Shown piece by piece: positions 24,405 to 35,721 of a stretch of 64,000 bases of DNA. The position numbers and the translations under genes were made by a program. How positions within the stretch are numbered: the stretch's first letter is position 1; each line of letters opens with the position of its first letter. The notes under the pieces are model-generated. The model was not told the DNA's origin and did no database searches. It saw only the letters and a program-made list of their open reading frames with translations. The DNA comes from Cubamyces lactineus. Its lineage: Eukaryota; Basidiomycota; Agaricomycetes; Polyporales; Polyporaceae. Location of the stretch: positions 186,001-250,000 of the forward strand of contig JACDTU010000008.1 of the NCBI GenBank assembly GCA_022376465.1. The letters run 5' to 3'.

Positions 24405-26835
24405 TCATACATACGACGCACTCTCCAGCCCAGCCTTGCTCACGCGGCGCATCGGCTGGAGCGTGGCTTCGTCTACCGGGGCTCGCCGGGCGTGGCGATA
24501 CCGTCCTGTCGCGTCTTTGATCTCCATCTCCTGCGCGGAATCGCCGATCTGCGTCGCATCGAGCACGGGTGGGCCCGTGACGCCGGAAAACGAGTGCGGG
24601 ATGGAGAATAGTGGTGGGAGACTCTCCCGGATGTGCTGAGGACGTCGCCCACCGAGCGCGACGCCATAGTTTGTACCGCCCGCCATGCCGGCATGACTGC
24701 TGTCCGCGTCCGACTCGGTTTCAGCGCCGGCGGAGGAAGGGGCCATCTTGACGACGCCGACAGATTTGCCACCCAGTTCTTGTTCCTCAAAGGTCATCAG
24801 CTCTGATACAAAGCCGATGTTGGGCGAGATCCCCTTGCGTCGCTCGAGCACAAAGGAATAGGCACGGGAGAGCGTCCAGTGGTTTGCGTGGATGAGATAC
24901 GCCATCACCGCCGTGACCGACCGGGACTTTCCTGCCTTGCAGTGTACGTACGTAGGCGATGAATGCAACCGTGCATCATCTGTCATCCCAGGATGTCAAC
25001 ACAGAACACGATGGTACGCATGGTAAAAACAAACCTAGAATTTCGCAGACCTCGCGCACACCACGCGTTATGTTGTCTTCTTCGACCGTATCACGCATGG
25101 GAATGCGAATGTACCGTTCAAATCGCTCCCTCAGGCGTAGTCCGTGATCGTCGTCACATTCAGCGGCGATATTGAGGATGCGCTTGACACCCAGCGATAG
25201 TAGCTCGTCCACATGCTCCTCAGACGTTAACTCTGGCCCAAGGAACAGGAAGTTGGGTAGGATGGTGGACACCGTGAACACAGGGAACGGCTCCTCTGTC
25301 GTAGGCGGCTGAGATGACTCTGGTCGGGCAGTCGAAGGTGATCGTGAAACCGGTGTCCGTGGAGAATACGGTGTTCGAGGAGTACTCGGCTGAGCCCAGG
25401 ATGGTGAGGGTGGAGGGAGAGAATCGGGGCCATACGGAGCATTTGCTGACAGCAGACGTGCAGAGCCGGGGGGAGATGGTGGTGGGAGGTCTAGGCGGAG
25501 GTGAGAGGGTGATCGTGAACGAGAACGGAGGCCAGAGGGGGGTGCAGCGAGCGTCAAAGCTTTCTGCGGCATTTGTAGCCTTGGAAGCCCAGCATTCAGT
25601 CGTTCAGCTGACGTCGTATCGAGCTTACGAAGCGTAGGGATGCTTGGTCGCCGTGGTGGTGGTGGACGAGAGAAGGCTAATTGAGATGGTGCAGGTGAGG
25701 GAGCGGTGTGATCAGATGGCTCGTGCCAGGGAGTTATTGCGGCAGGTAGCATAGGTTTTGGAGAGACAGCCGAGAACTCGAGCTCGGGAAGATCCTTCGG
25801 GCGAGTCGCGACGCTAATGTCGAGTTGGAAGAGTCCACCGCCCAGTTTTCCGTTCGCCTTCTGAGCTTTAGATGCCGGTCGAAGGTCCGATCGACTACGG
25901 TCGGTTAGTATACGTTGTCGCAGGTAAGGATGTTGTCGGGCCGCAGAGAAGCCCCCATGGAGATAATCAATGGTACCATGCTCGAGCAGAGGCTCTACGA
26001 GAGTGAGCAGTATCCAGGCCGTTGATTGCGGATTGCCCCTGTCGTGTTCATCCATGTTTTCATCATAGACAATCACGTCTCCGTCCCAGTCACCGCTATT
26101 CATCATGTCGTCCCATGAATGCTTGCCCTCCTCGGTCGTGATCCACTGGCGCAAAGCTGATACGTCGTGCAGTCCGCCATTGGGTTTCTTGGAGCGCTTA
26201 AGGATCAAGCTTGGTATCGTATGGATATTTACACTGTGCTCAAGGTGATCGGCGAGGTATGCAGCAGTCGGTCGGGTATCTATGAGAATGGGACGTGTCG
26301 GGGACGAAAGACGGGCAAGCAGCATAGCAGGGTCAACGCCGCCGATGGATGAGGACGAGGAGGATGAGGAGGATCGCCAGTCATCCGGTTCGCTATAGAG
26401 AGCGGAGGTGGGAGTGTAGTATACACTGGCTGGACTGAGACTGGAAGCAGGACTTGGTGAACGGTTATCGGGCAAGTCTAGCGCAGAGCCGCTATATGAG
26501 GAGCCCTCCTGGGCCTGTGCGCGAAGACTAGACGTAGCAGAGCGGATGGGACGGAGCTTGAGGTTGCGGTGAACACTTCGTCTTAGCTTCTCGAGAGCAG
26601 CTAAGTCCTTGGAGATATCATCCGAGTTGGGATCAGAGTCGGTCTCGAGGGTAGAGTTGGAGTCAATGGGTGAGTCAGAGGACGTGCTGGAGGGGGAGGA
26701 AAGGTGAAGTAAGTCCTCATCGTTGTGCTGGTCAACGGGGGTCTCGGTCTCGATGATAGTGTTGGAATGGGGAGGGTGCTTGACGGCGTCAGTCTGGAGA
26801 CGAAGGTTTGGCGGGCGGGCCTTGGAGGAAGGCAT
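24405..26835 (-). CDS. Rhodanese-plus-dual-specificity protein phosphatase (MAPK phosphatase type)
   Basis: 791 aa in two exons (26835-25035 and 24979-24405; intron 55 bp, joining EIL to DDARLHSSP). A disordered Ser-rich N-terminus precedes a rhodanese/Cdc25-like fold (about 165-300: PILIDTRPTAAYLADHLE, DVIVYDENMDE, DYLHGGFSAARQ), which in MAPK phosphatases docks the kinase but is non-catalytic. A Pro-rich linker leads to the dual-specificity phosphatase domain (about 525-660: ILPNFLFLGPELTSEEHVDE, GVKRILNIAAECDDD, IPMRDTVEED, then the P-loop HCKAGKSRS with catalytic Cys and Arg). The general-acid Asp lies in MRDTVEED. This layout matches fungal Msg5/Pmp1-type phosphatases that switch off MAP kinase cascades. 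The target is inferred. It is divergent from DEF1. Confidence 0.92.
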
Positions 26836-27174
26836 GGCGGAGGACAGGCGACGTGCCTGATGGCGAGGAGGTCGAAGAGAACGAGAACAAGAGCGAGATA
26901 GAGAACGACGAACGGTGTCGAGTGGAGGTCAAAGTCAAGGTTGCTGAGGATGTGGACCGAGCGAGTGGAGGCGTTGGGCTCCAGCCATTTCTCACACAAT
27001 TATCATCCACCAAGAGGTTATCTACCCAGTGGATAACTCTAAAGGATAAATTTAGGTGGAAACGCGTGGGGGGCACTCCAGCGCGGCAAATAAGCGCCTG
27101 CTTGCCTGCTCACCGCGTTCGTCGACCGTCTCCAGCAGAAAAAAAGCGTCTGTCGTCTTTCTGCTCCCTCCACC
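26836..27174. promoter_or_regulatory. Divergent promoter of the phosphatase gene and DEF1
   Basis: 339 bp between two outward ATGs. The DEF1 side has a CT-rich leader just before CCACCATG. No clear TATA box. Confidence 0.5.
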
Positions 27175-30100
27175 ATGTACAAGTCCTCCAATTTCCGCAA
27201 GTCTCAGCCTCAGCAAGACTCTACTTCCGGCAAATACGCCGCACAAGTGAAGCAGCTCAAAGAAGCGTTCCCAACATGGTCAGACTTGGGTACGTCACGC
27301 ATTCCGTCCGAGACACATCCGTTCCCTCCTCATGTGCACCCTCTAGACCTTGAATCGCTGCTGGTCGAAGTAAATGGAGATGCTCAGGTCGCTTCTTTGC
27401 GGATTCTTGAAGGTAGGCATCTTAATCGTCCTTTCATAGTCGTGTGGTCAACCAAGTATCGCATTCAGGCCACGCGGAGCAGTGGGGCAACGTCACCCGC
27501 AAGAAAGACAAGAAGTCCTCCGCTCCTACCCCCTCTCACCCCAAGGACTCGTCTGCTGGCAGAGAGCGTGGTGACTTCCGCGGTGGCAGAGGCGGACGCG
27601 CTGCCAGGGGCGGTCCTGGTCGCGGCGGCGCACGTGGTGTCTCAGCTAGGGGTGGCCACCAGGAAGTTAACGGCCACAGGGCGAAGCCTTCTCAGTCTGT
27701 AGAGGCATCCAAGGACGCGTCTGCGGCGGATGCTACCGCAGGTGCTCCTACCCAGAATGAGACAACCGAGGCAGAGGGTGAAGCCGCGTCGGCCTGGGGC
27801 TCGAGCACCCCCACTACATGGGGAGGTGATACTGCAGCTATCAATGGTGCAGCATCCCACCCTACTCCCGCTGCGGCAGTCTCTAGTGCCTCCGCACCTG
27901 CACATGCACCTGCTCCCGCCCAGGCCTCTGCGCCCACTCCAGCCCCGGTGAAGGGTGGCAGTACCCCGGCCACTTCCAAACTCTCATGGGCACAGATTGC
28001 ACGGTAAGTGTGCTATCCCCATTCTTCCTTCGGCGGTAGAATTGACTTCTTGGATACAGCAAACCTCAGGAGAAGCCTGCGCCGCCTCCAGCGCCCGTAG
28101 CGGCACCGGCACCTGCTACTCCTGCTGCTCCTGTTCCTGCGCCCGCTCCCGCGCAAGCACAACAATCTGAGCCAGCACCCTCGACAGAATCAACAGCACC
28201 TGCGCCTGCGTCGGCAGGCTGGGAAGATCCTACCACTGTGCAAGCGCCAACATGGGACGATGAGCCTCGTCCCCCACAACCTACAGAGCCCATCGCTCCT
28301 GTGGAGGAACCCAAGCCTGCTCAACCTGAGCCTGTGGTAGAGGAGCCTGTACCGGAAAGTGCACCCTCCGTAGTCTCCCCTCCCGCACAGCAGCCTGCTC
28401 CCGAGTCCCCCGCTGCCGTTCCCCCGAAACCCCTTACACCTTCCATCCAGGCGCGGCCTACCCCCATCTCCCACCGCACAAATCCCAAGTTCAAGACGAC
28501 CGACCAGCCTGTCGTGCTACCGGCTAGCTTCGGTTCCGGCGTCGAGAAGATCGGCATGCAGTTCGGCAGCTTGAGTCTTGGAGGCGAAGATCTTGACTCG
28601 TAAGTTGCTACATTGCCTCGTGGAGTATCGTGTTCACCTTGTTGCACAGGCACGAGTCTCCTGCTGAGCAGAAGCCTGCTCCTGCGGCGCCCGAGCCTGT
28701 GGCTACCCCCGCCGCTCCCGCACCTCCTCAGCCCCAAGAGCCTGCCGCTCCGGTTGCCTCGCCCCCTTCGCAAGCACCTCTGACCTCCGGAACTTTGTTC
28801 CAGACCTCCCAACCTCAGCCGCAAGCTCCTCAACAATCCCAGCAACCCGCTCAGCCTCCTCACATCTCAGCCCCCTCTCAGCCCCCACCCCCTTCTCTGC
28901 CTACTTCCCTCTCGCAACCATCTCTCGCCACTCAAAACACTCTCCCCTCATCTACCTCGAGTGCTGCTATCTCTCCTTACACTCAGCAGTCGCAGGCCAT
29001 CTCCCAGCCTTCGCTCGCAAGCCACCAAACCCAGCAGCCTCAAACCCAGTCCCATCACACCTACGGTCAACATGGTCTCCCCCCTCATCTTGAGCAGGTA
29101 CAAACGCAGCAGCAACACCAAACACCAGCCTCGCAGCCTCAACAGCAGCAGCAACCCACTCAGGCTCAGAACATTGGTGGTCCCTCATCGTACTTCCGCC
29201 AGCCCGAGGCTCCATACTTCCATGCACCTACGCCACCCGTTGGTCAAAACCAGGATAGCCCCTACGGCTCGTTTGGACAACTCGGTCAGCAGGTACAGCA
29301 CCAAGGCCAGGGTTCGCACCTGGGCAACTTCAGCGGCGCCGAATACGGATACGGCGAGAGCCAAAGGGTAAGTGCCGAGTATATGTCACCTCCTTGACGT
29401 CACTTGCTCATTTCTCCCAGCAACAGCAGAACTTCTACGACTCCTACTCTGGTCCTACCAGCTTTGGCAACCGCAGCGTTCTTGGTCACGATGATCTGAA
29501 GAGCCTCCCTGGTACCCAGCAGCCGCACGGTGCCCCTGGATTGCCCTCCGCCAACGCTCAGTCTTCCCAGCAACACCCTCCTTCCTCCCAGGCAAGCAGT
29601 CAGGGTCAGCCCAACGCCGGTCAGGGCCCTCAGCAAAGTTACCCTCCCCCGCTTCCCTACTACTACCCCTACCCCCAGAGCCAGTACTATGGTTCGCCAT
29701 ACAACTCTGGTTACACCGTCCCGCAGCCTTTCGTCAAGTACCCCGCCGTCTTCCAGGGCCCTCCCGGACCTCAGTCCGCGCCTTCACCTGCGGCTAAGCA
29801 GGGCCCCAGCGCCGTGCAGCCCCAGTCGCCCTATGGCCAGAGCCTGTACGGTCAACAGCACCCGTCGAATACGTATGACGACCTAGGCTACCAGCACCAC
29901 ACTCAGCACTCGGTTGGCCAGAACGTGAACGTGGGCAGCGGCCTGCCCTCGTCCGAGTATGGCAAACACCAGTCGTTGTACGGTTCCGGTGCGCAGGGCA
30001 TGCAGAGCTTCATGGGCCTCGGCCAGTCCACTGGCCCCTCCTCTGGCCCTCCCCTCGGTCAGCGTGCGGCAGGTGGTTCGCCCGAGGCTGCCTACAAACC

Positions 30101-30386
30101 GTACGGTGGCAACGTCGGCGTCAAGGACGTCGGTGCCGGCGTCGGTGTTGGTCAGGGTGGCGTAGGCCAAGGTCCGCAGGGCCGCGGTGGTGTACAGCAA
30201 CCCGGTCAGGGCAGCTTCTACACGCAGCGCTTCGCGGCAAGCCAGGCTGGCGGGCCGCAGGGCCAGCAAGGCCAGCAGCCGCAAGGCCAGGGTCCGCAGG
30301 GACACCTGGGCTACCCGCAGGGTGGCTCGGACGGCAGCACCTTCTACTCATACCAGCCCCGCCAGCAGCAGGGATACTGGCAGTAG
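27175..30386 (+). CDS. DEF1: Def1-like RNA polymerase II degradation factor
   Basis: 979 aa in six exons (introns 27290-27346, 27413-27468, 28004-28059, 28600-28649, 29368-29420). Residues about 20-65 form a CUE-like ubiquitin-binding domain (AAQVKQLKEAFPTWSDL, DLESLLVEVNGDAQVASL, RILEGHAEQW), ending in NVTRKKDKK as in yeast Def1. The rest is low-complexity: RGG-rich (GGRGGRAARGGPGRGG), a Trp-containing SKLSWAQIARK motif, long Pro/Ala stretches, then more than 400 residues rich in Gln, Pro, Gly and Tyr. Yeast Def1 recruits ubiquitin ligases to stalled Pol II after DNA damage. Here the CUE head plus Q-rich tail supports the same role, although conservation outside the CUE domain is low. It could also be named a CUE-domain Q-rich protein. 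Confidence 0.82.
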
Positions 30387-31332
30387 AGGATGAGTGCGCC
30401 TACTGAGCGCGTTGGGTAGTAGGACTGCTGCGGACGAGTACGATAGGATGGTGGATAGTTCTCTTCTGTTGAGTTTCTCTCCTCACTGCTAGTAGTAGTG
30501 CGCTCCGATCTTGCTGCTCCCGGCTTGTGCGCCGCTCATCTCGTCGTTCGCCGTGCACCGTCTCCATCTCCCCTCTCTTTCTCTGTGCAGTTTGCTCTCT
30601 CCCGTCTCGTCTTTGATCTCGTAATCATACGTCTGTCTCCACACTGTCTGTCTGTGTCTCACTCTCATCTCCGTCTCTTTCTTCTTTCTCTCTATATCTC
30701 TCATCGCCGCGCTCTGTACGTTTATGATCTAGTTTGCTGCGACTCGCGAGCTGAAGACACAACGAATGCCGCGAAAAACACACATGACCTCTCCTGTCTC
30801 GGTGTGACTTCATATTACGTGCGGTTGTATTGCGTAACGGAAAGCGTATCGATAGCCGGAGAAAGCAGCGTGGACGCAAGCATGGAAAACAAGTACTGTA
30901 CAGCTAGATTTTACCACGTAACGATAATCCAGATATCGCGATGCTATTTTTTGGCGAAGAACGAGGTGATCTTTGCAGTCGAATTCTTGGGTTGACCGCT
31001 CGCTTTGGGCCTTCTCTGTGCATGTGGATGGACGTCAATGATATCGGGAAAACATGTTGAGACTTGCGAGATACCATCAGTCGTACCTTGGACGCTCTGC
31101 TGTCATCAGACAATTTAGATGTCTGTCGAGGATAAGCCCACCCGGCAGGTTCAGCGCACTGATCTGCGACCGCTTGGCACGCGAAGTGGCAAGCCCATAC
31201 CTTGGGCGAGGATTGAGAGACCACTTTTGCACCCCGTTGATGGCCTCGGTCGTTAGTGGAAAGCGACGAGCTCTGTGCGGTGACGGAGATATCGGACATG
31301 TGAAAGGCAATCAGCATCAGACGTGCACGGAT
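30387..31332. other. Convergent 3' region of DEF1 and the SRAP gene
   Basis: Holds a long CT-rich tract (about 30540-30720), probably DEF1 3' UTR. No gene seen. Confidence 0.5.
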
Positions 31333-32904
31333 TTACTGTGGGCCGCGGGACGCCAATACCTTGTGGATCGTCGTGGCGTCTGCCTTGTGGCGTTGAGGGC
31401 CTGGGTCGTCGATGTACTCGATGTCTGAGTCGTCCTCCCACGCGTTCACTTTCTCAACCTTCGCCTTCTTGCCAGCAGGTGCATCGTCGCCGCTGTCGTC
31501 CTTTATTTCAGAGGCGCTGCGTTTCGGTGCGTGCTTCGAAGAGGCTGTAGGCGTAGACGTTGTGGTGGGCTTGGATGGAGACGACGTGAGGCCTTGCTTT
31601 TGCTTGGCGAAGAGGGCCTGTATGCCGTCCTTGCGCTCCTGGATCGGCTGGATGAAGGTCGGCGACTCTGTGCCGATCTTGCCGACTTCCTTGGGAACTT
31701 GGTAGCTGCCATCGAGACGCGTGCGTTGTCAAACCTCATAGACCATGTCGCTTCTGACGGAGGTAGTTGTTACGTACCACACGAGGGGATGGTCGGCTGC
31801 GTGATACGGCGCACAGAGCGTGCTGAGCTCGGCAGTCCACTTGCCGGAGGATGTGTCGAGCCAGGTCTCCAGCGCCGCTTCGTCGGGCAGGATCACGGGC
31901 TGTCGGTCGTGTAGCCAGCTGAACTCCTTGCTCGCGTCGGTCGTGACGATCGTGAACGTCCAGAGCGGCTCGGTGCTATCTGATCTCGAACACGCAGGGG
32001 GATCCGCGGTAAAGACTGAGCTCGTGTCATACGCCAGCATGTGTGGGCGGCAGACGCACCAGCGAGGACGGTGCAGTCCCAAAGCCCGGCGAGGAGCATC
32101 AACCTGCCGTCCTTGTGTTTGGTGAAGTGCGGCAACCGTTCCTTTCCCTTCTTCAGCCATTCGTAGTACCTACCCTCACGCCCCACGTACGATTAGTTTG
32201 CGAGCTTTGTCCCAGTCGCTAGCATGCTTACCCTTCGCAGACGACGGCGCAGCGCTTGCGCCCCTTGATGCTCGCCCACATGCCGGCCTGGCCCTCGATG
32301 AGTGCCTCGCAGCGCGCGTTTATAGTCTTCAGGGAGGGGTCTTCGTGCTTGCTAAAGTGTGGGACGAGCCCCCATTTCATGGTGTGTAGAATGAGCGGCG
32401 GCGCGTTCCCTGTACTCATGCTCTCGGTGACTGGGGTTGTAGAGGCGTCCTTGTTAGCCAGGCTCGCGCCAGGCGTATCCGCATGGTCCTCAAAATTGTT
32501 TGTTGGTGGTAAACCCTGAGTCCCCGCAGACGATTCAGTAGTAGCGGGAGCGTCGGGCTGGCTGTGAGAGTTTGAAGGGCCAGCAGTGCGCTGGTCATTG
32601 CCATCTCTCCGGCGTATGACTGGAGCCTGAGATCGAGGTGCTATGTTGTGTCTACATAGAGCAACGCACACGTCAGTTCCGATGCACTAAATGTGGCACG
32701 GGGCTGGGTACATATGAGGCGGTGTGCATATACCTTGGGACAAAGTTGTCGCGACCGACCCACTCGCCGATGTGGACGTTGTATCCATGCAATTGCTGAA
32801 TCTCTTCGTGCTTGCGCGGCACGGGCAGTTGATTAGGTTGCTATATGTACCAACACGAACGTCGATAGACCTACTGAGATGCCAAGAGAGAAACGGCCAC
32901 ACAT
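31333..32904 (-). CDS. SRAP-domain protein (HMCES / YedK family)
   Basis: Proteins of this family shield abasic sites in single-stranded DNA by forming a thiazolidine link to Cys2 at replication forks. The start gives MCGRFSLGIS, so Cys2 is present after Met removal. Other active-site parts are visible: TINARCEAL (Asn), GYYEWLKKG (Glu) and WLHDRQPVIL (His). NFVPR joins HNIAPRSQAPVIRRRD over an intron; HPLV joins YQVPKEVGK over another. An insertion rich in Ser/Thr/Pro lies between about residues 65 and 120. The C-terminal tail is basic then acidic (KKAKVEKVNAWEDDSDIEY) and resembles the linker tails of eukaryotic HMCES. The first intron is most likely 64 bp, using a CTAAT branch site and a CAAG acceptor; an earlier acceptor would leave only 34 bp. 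Confidence 0.92.
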
Positions 32905-33444
32905 ATTCCAGTTGACGGCTGATCCGAGCCTCCAACTCTCTGTCCGTTGACCCGTTATTCGCTTAGAACAACAGAGTACCAATAATAAGTGGGACAGATA
33001 AGCTCAAGGGACTCGCTAGCAATAGCTCGAGGCGGTAATAGGGTGATGAGAGTACGGGTTGCACAGCGTGGGTAGGAAATCAACTTGTTTGTGCCGAACG
33101 CCTGCGCTATTCCTAGTGGCGGTGCTCGTGCGTCATATCCACCAAGACCATCTCGAGCGCAAGATGGTCGCAGTGGCCACCGGGCTAGAGCGTGTATGTA
33201 TCAGGTATATATGGAAGAGTACTAGACAACACTGGTTTGCTACATCGAGTACGTTTGGTTCTTGCTCAACATCCCCCCTAGGCCAGTATGCACGCGTAGG
33301 ACGGTATCCGTCATGTCTATCCAAGCCACCAGCAACTACCATCCGCGCAATACACGTGATGTTGTACAGTATGCTTCGCGCTTCAAATTCCCTTTCGCTT
33401 TCTAATAACCCCGATTGATGACAAGAGACGGACAGAGGGCGCCG
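32905..33444. other. Intergenic, upstream of the SRAP gene
   Basis: Between the SRAP start and the 3' end of PCT1, both minus. No gene seen. Confidence 0.5.
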
Positions 33445-35141
33445 TTACGACCGCCTTGACGGCGAAACGCGACCTGAGGCAGGCGTGCTCCCTGCGATAC
33501 TGTCGTCGTAGTCGCTACCCTCGGCCATGAGCTCCGCGTGGCCCATCCGTGCGAGCTTCTTGTCGAATAGTCGATGGCGGTAGCCGCTTACTATACGCTC
33601 TAGGAGGTCCGATGTGGACACGCCGGGCGTACGACGCGTAGGCAAGAATTTGCCTGTTACGCAGACAGTGAGTGAGCGGGCGGGAAGTGCGCACACAAAC
33701 ATCGGAAATGATACCTTGGCTTTTCACGAAGGCATAGACGTCGTCGTGACCAGAAGATGCATATGGGTCTTCGTCATGGGCGACATAGTCAATTTGGTAC
33801 TGAGGAAGGTCAGTGATTCAGCACAGGGCGATTTGCGATATACATACCTAGAGAAAGTTGTATCAGCGACCATACATTACAAGTGAACCGGGAGAAGCCA
33901 CGGCGGACCCAGCGCGGTAGATTGCAGACGAGCGCATCCCCAGCTCTTACAGCGCATGCGCAATGTACTATCCTATTGACATGGGAGCTGACGCACCTTC
34001 TCGACGAATGCGGCATCGATAACCCACGGAGCCTCCGGAACAACTTCATCTACCCACCTGCAATGCCTTACCGCCTCGCACCTTCACGATGATTAATTTA
34101 TCGCTTCGAGGGCGGAGGTTGGCAATACCGGGGGACGTACCGTTCGGCGTGAGACATAATGGTGGTGTTCTTGTGCTGGGCACATTGCTCGTCCGAATTC
34201 ACACCTACCAGCAAGTGTACGCCAGAGACCACGTGCGCCGGGGAGTCCGGTGGTGCGGGGAACGCAAGCTTTGCTTGACGCAGCTGGAGCGCGTGTCCGA
34301 AGTGGAACAGATCGTAGACCCCGTCAGCGTATATGCGGACGGGGCGACCGACAGGCGGAGGGTTGATGGGGTATTTGCGCGCGCTGCCGAGGGGATCGGT
34401 GCCCGCGATGCACGCGCGGACGAACTCTTGTATGTCGGCAGGCGTGAGGTTGGCCGGATTGAAGGCCTTGACGGCGATCATGACGGGCGCGGGCTCTGAA
34501 GGCGCGAGCGAGGCCGACTGTATGGCGGGAGTACGCTGTTGAGGTGCGACCGCTGCAGCAACGGACTCAGGCGGGGGAGACACCTGGGAAGAGGATGCAT
34601 CGGGAGTTTCTGGGTTGTCGCTTTCATGAAGGTTGGAGGAGGAGAGGAGGGGAGAGGTGAGGGTGGAGGCGATGGAGGACGGGTAGTGAGTGGAAGAGCC
34701 AGGGGTGTCGCGACCGGGGCCACGCGTGGTGATAATGCTCTCGACATCGCCATCGTATGTAGGCGAGTCAATGCCTCCGTCATCGGACGAGACAACGTTG
34801 GCGGCGAGAGCGTGACGAGGGCGAGGGCGGAGCGCGTTGGAGGCGGCCGAGGGGTGAGCGCGAGATGAGGAGCCGGGGGCACGGGCGTGAGGCACAGAAA
34901 GGCCGATGGAGACTGCGGACGCGCCGTCGTCCGTGAGCGGATCGTTGTCCTCCTCGGAAGCGTCGTAGGCGGGAGAGTCGAGGACGGGACGGTTGTGGGC
35001 GAGGGAGTGCTTGGTGCCGAATGAACGCTTTGAGTGGAGGACCTTTTTAGGCGCAGCGGAAGCAGCTGTTGCGGGCGCAGGAGGTGGGACGGCAGCAGGG
35101 GGCGTGCCGTTGGAGGGGGCGGGGGTGGACGACGTGTCCAT
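33445..35141 (-). CDS. PCT1: Choline-phosphate cytidylyltransferase (CCT)
   Basis: Rate-limiting step of the CDP-choline route to phosphatidylcholine: CTP plus phosphocholine gives CDP-choline. A long disordered N-terminus of about 260 residues ([15 protein letters not shown]..., NLS-like [14 protein letters not shown]) precedes the catalytic fold: [20 protein letters not shown] with the HxGH nucleotide site, [20 protein letters not shown], then over introns [33 protein letters not shown] and the closing [20 protein letters not shown]. The first intron starts at 34140 and exon 2 at 34081. The usual amphipathic membrane helix after the domain is short; the tail ends in a Ser/Arg cluster. Divergent from TAF8. 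Confidence 0.94.
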
Positions 35142-35721
35142 CGTCGAGGTGGTCGTCGTTGAGGATGAAGGAGGAGGAGAGGGCGGCGGGCGGATGAGGA
35201 GATCTGGAGGGAGGAGGGAAAGATCTGCAGGAGCAGGTGGCTTGGGCTTAGGCTAGACTGGCTCCTTGGCTGATCGCGCTACATATCTTTCTCCATCCCC
35301 ACTCCCTCCACTCACCCCTCCCACCTCTTCTCTGTTCTCACTCAGCCATACTGCAGAGAGCGCGCTGGCCATGCTCTGCGTCGGATGATACACATGCCGC
35401 TTTCTTCAGATCGCTGTCCAAATAATCCGCCATACACCCGTCGAGGCCGTTGATTCCAGGGCCTATCGCCGTCCGTGCCTTCTTCAGTGCTGCTTTCGAA
35501 CTCCGAACCCCGCGGCCACGCTTCTGTTCATTCTCCGCTGCCACCTTCCCCGCTCACGATTGGGGCGGAGAGCGAACACGCGCCCACAGCGTCCGATCTG
35601 GATTCGCCACACACGAGACGAACGACTCGGAGCACTCGCAGCCATCGTCGCGCGTCCTGCTCGTCCTCCTCTCTTTCCTTCACAACGCTGCCCTCCGTAT
35701 TCTTCTTGCTCCGAGCTTCTC
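35142..35721. other. Divergent upstream region of PCT1 and TAF8
   Basis: 580 bp between outward ATGs, with a strong CT-rich tract at about 35280-35345. No gene called. A frame upstream of the TAF8 ATG is open but non-coding in style. Confidence 0.5.

Noticed and set aside
29883..30305. Leu/Ala-rich minus-strand frame
   Set aside because: Antisense of the Gly/Gln-rich tail of Def1; composition follows from the sense codons.
32841..32874. 34-nt intron in the SRAP gene
   Set aside because: A 64-bp alternative with a CTAAT branch site and CAAG acceptor keeps the same phase and gives a more usual N-terminus.
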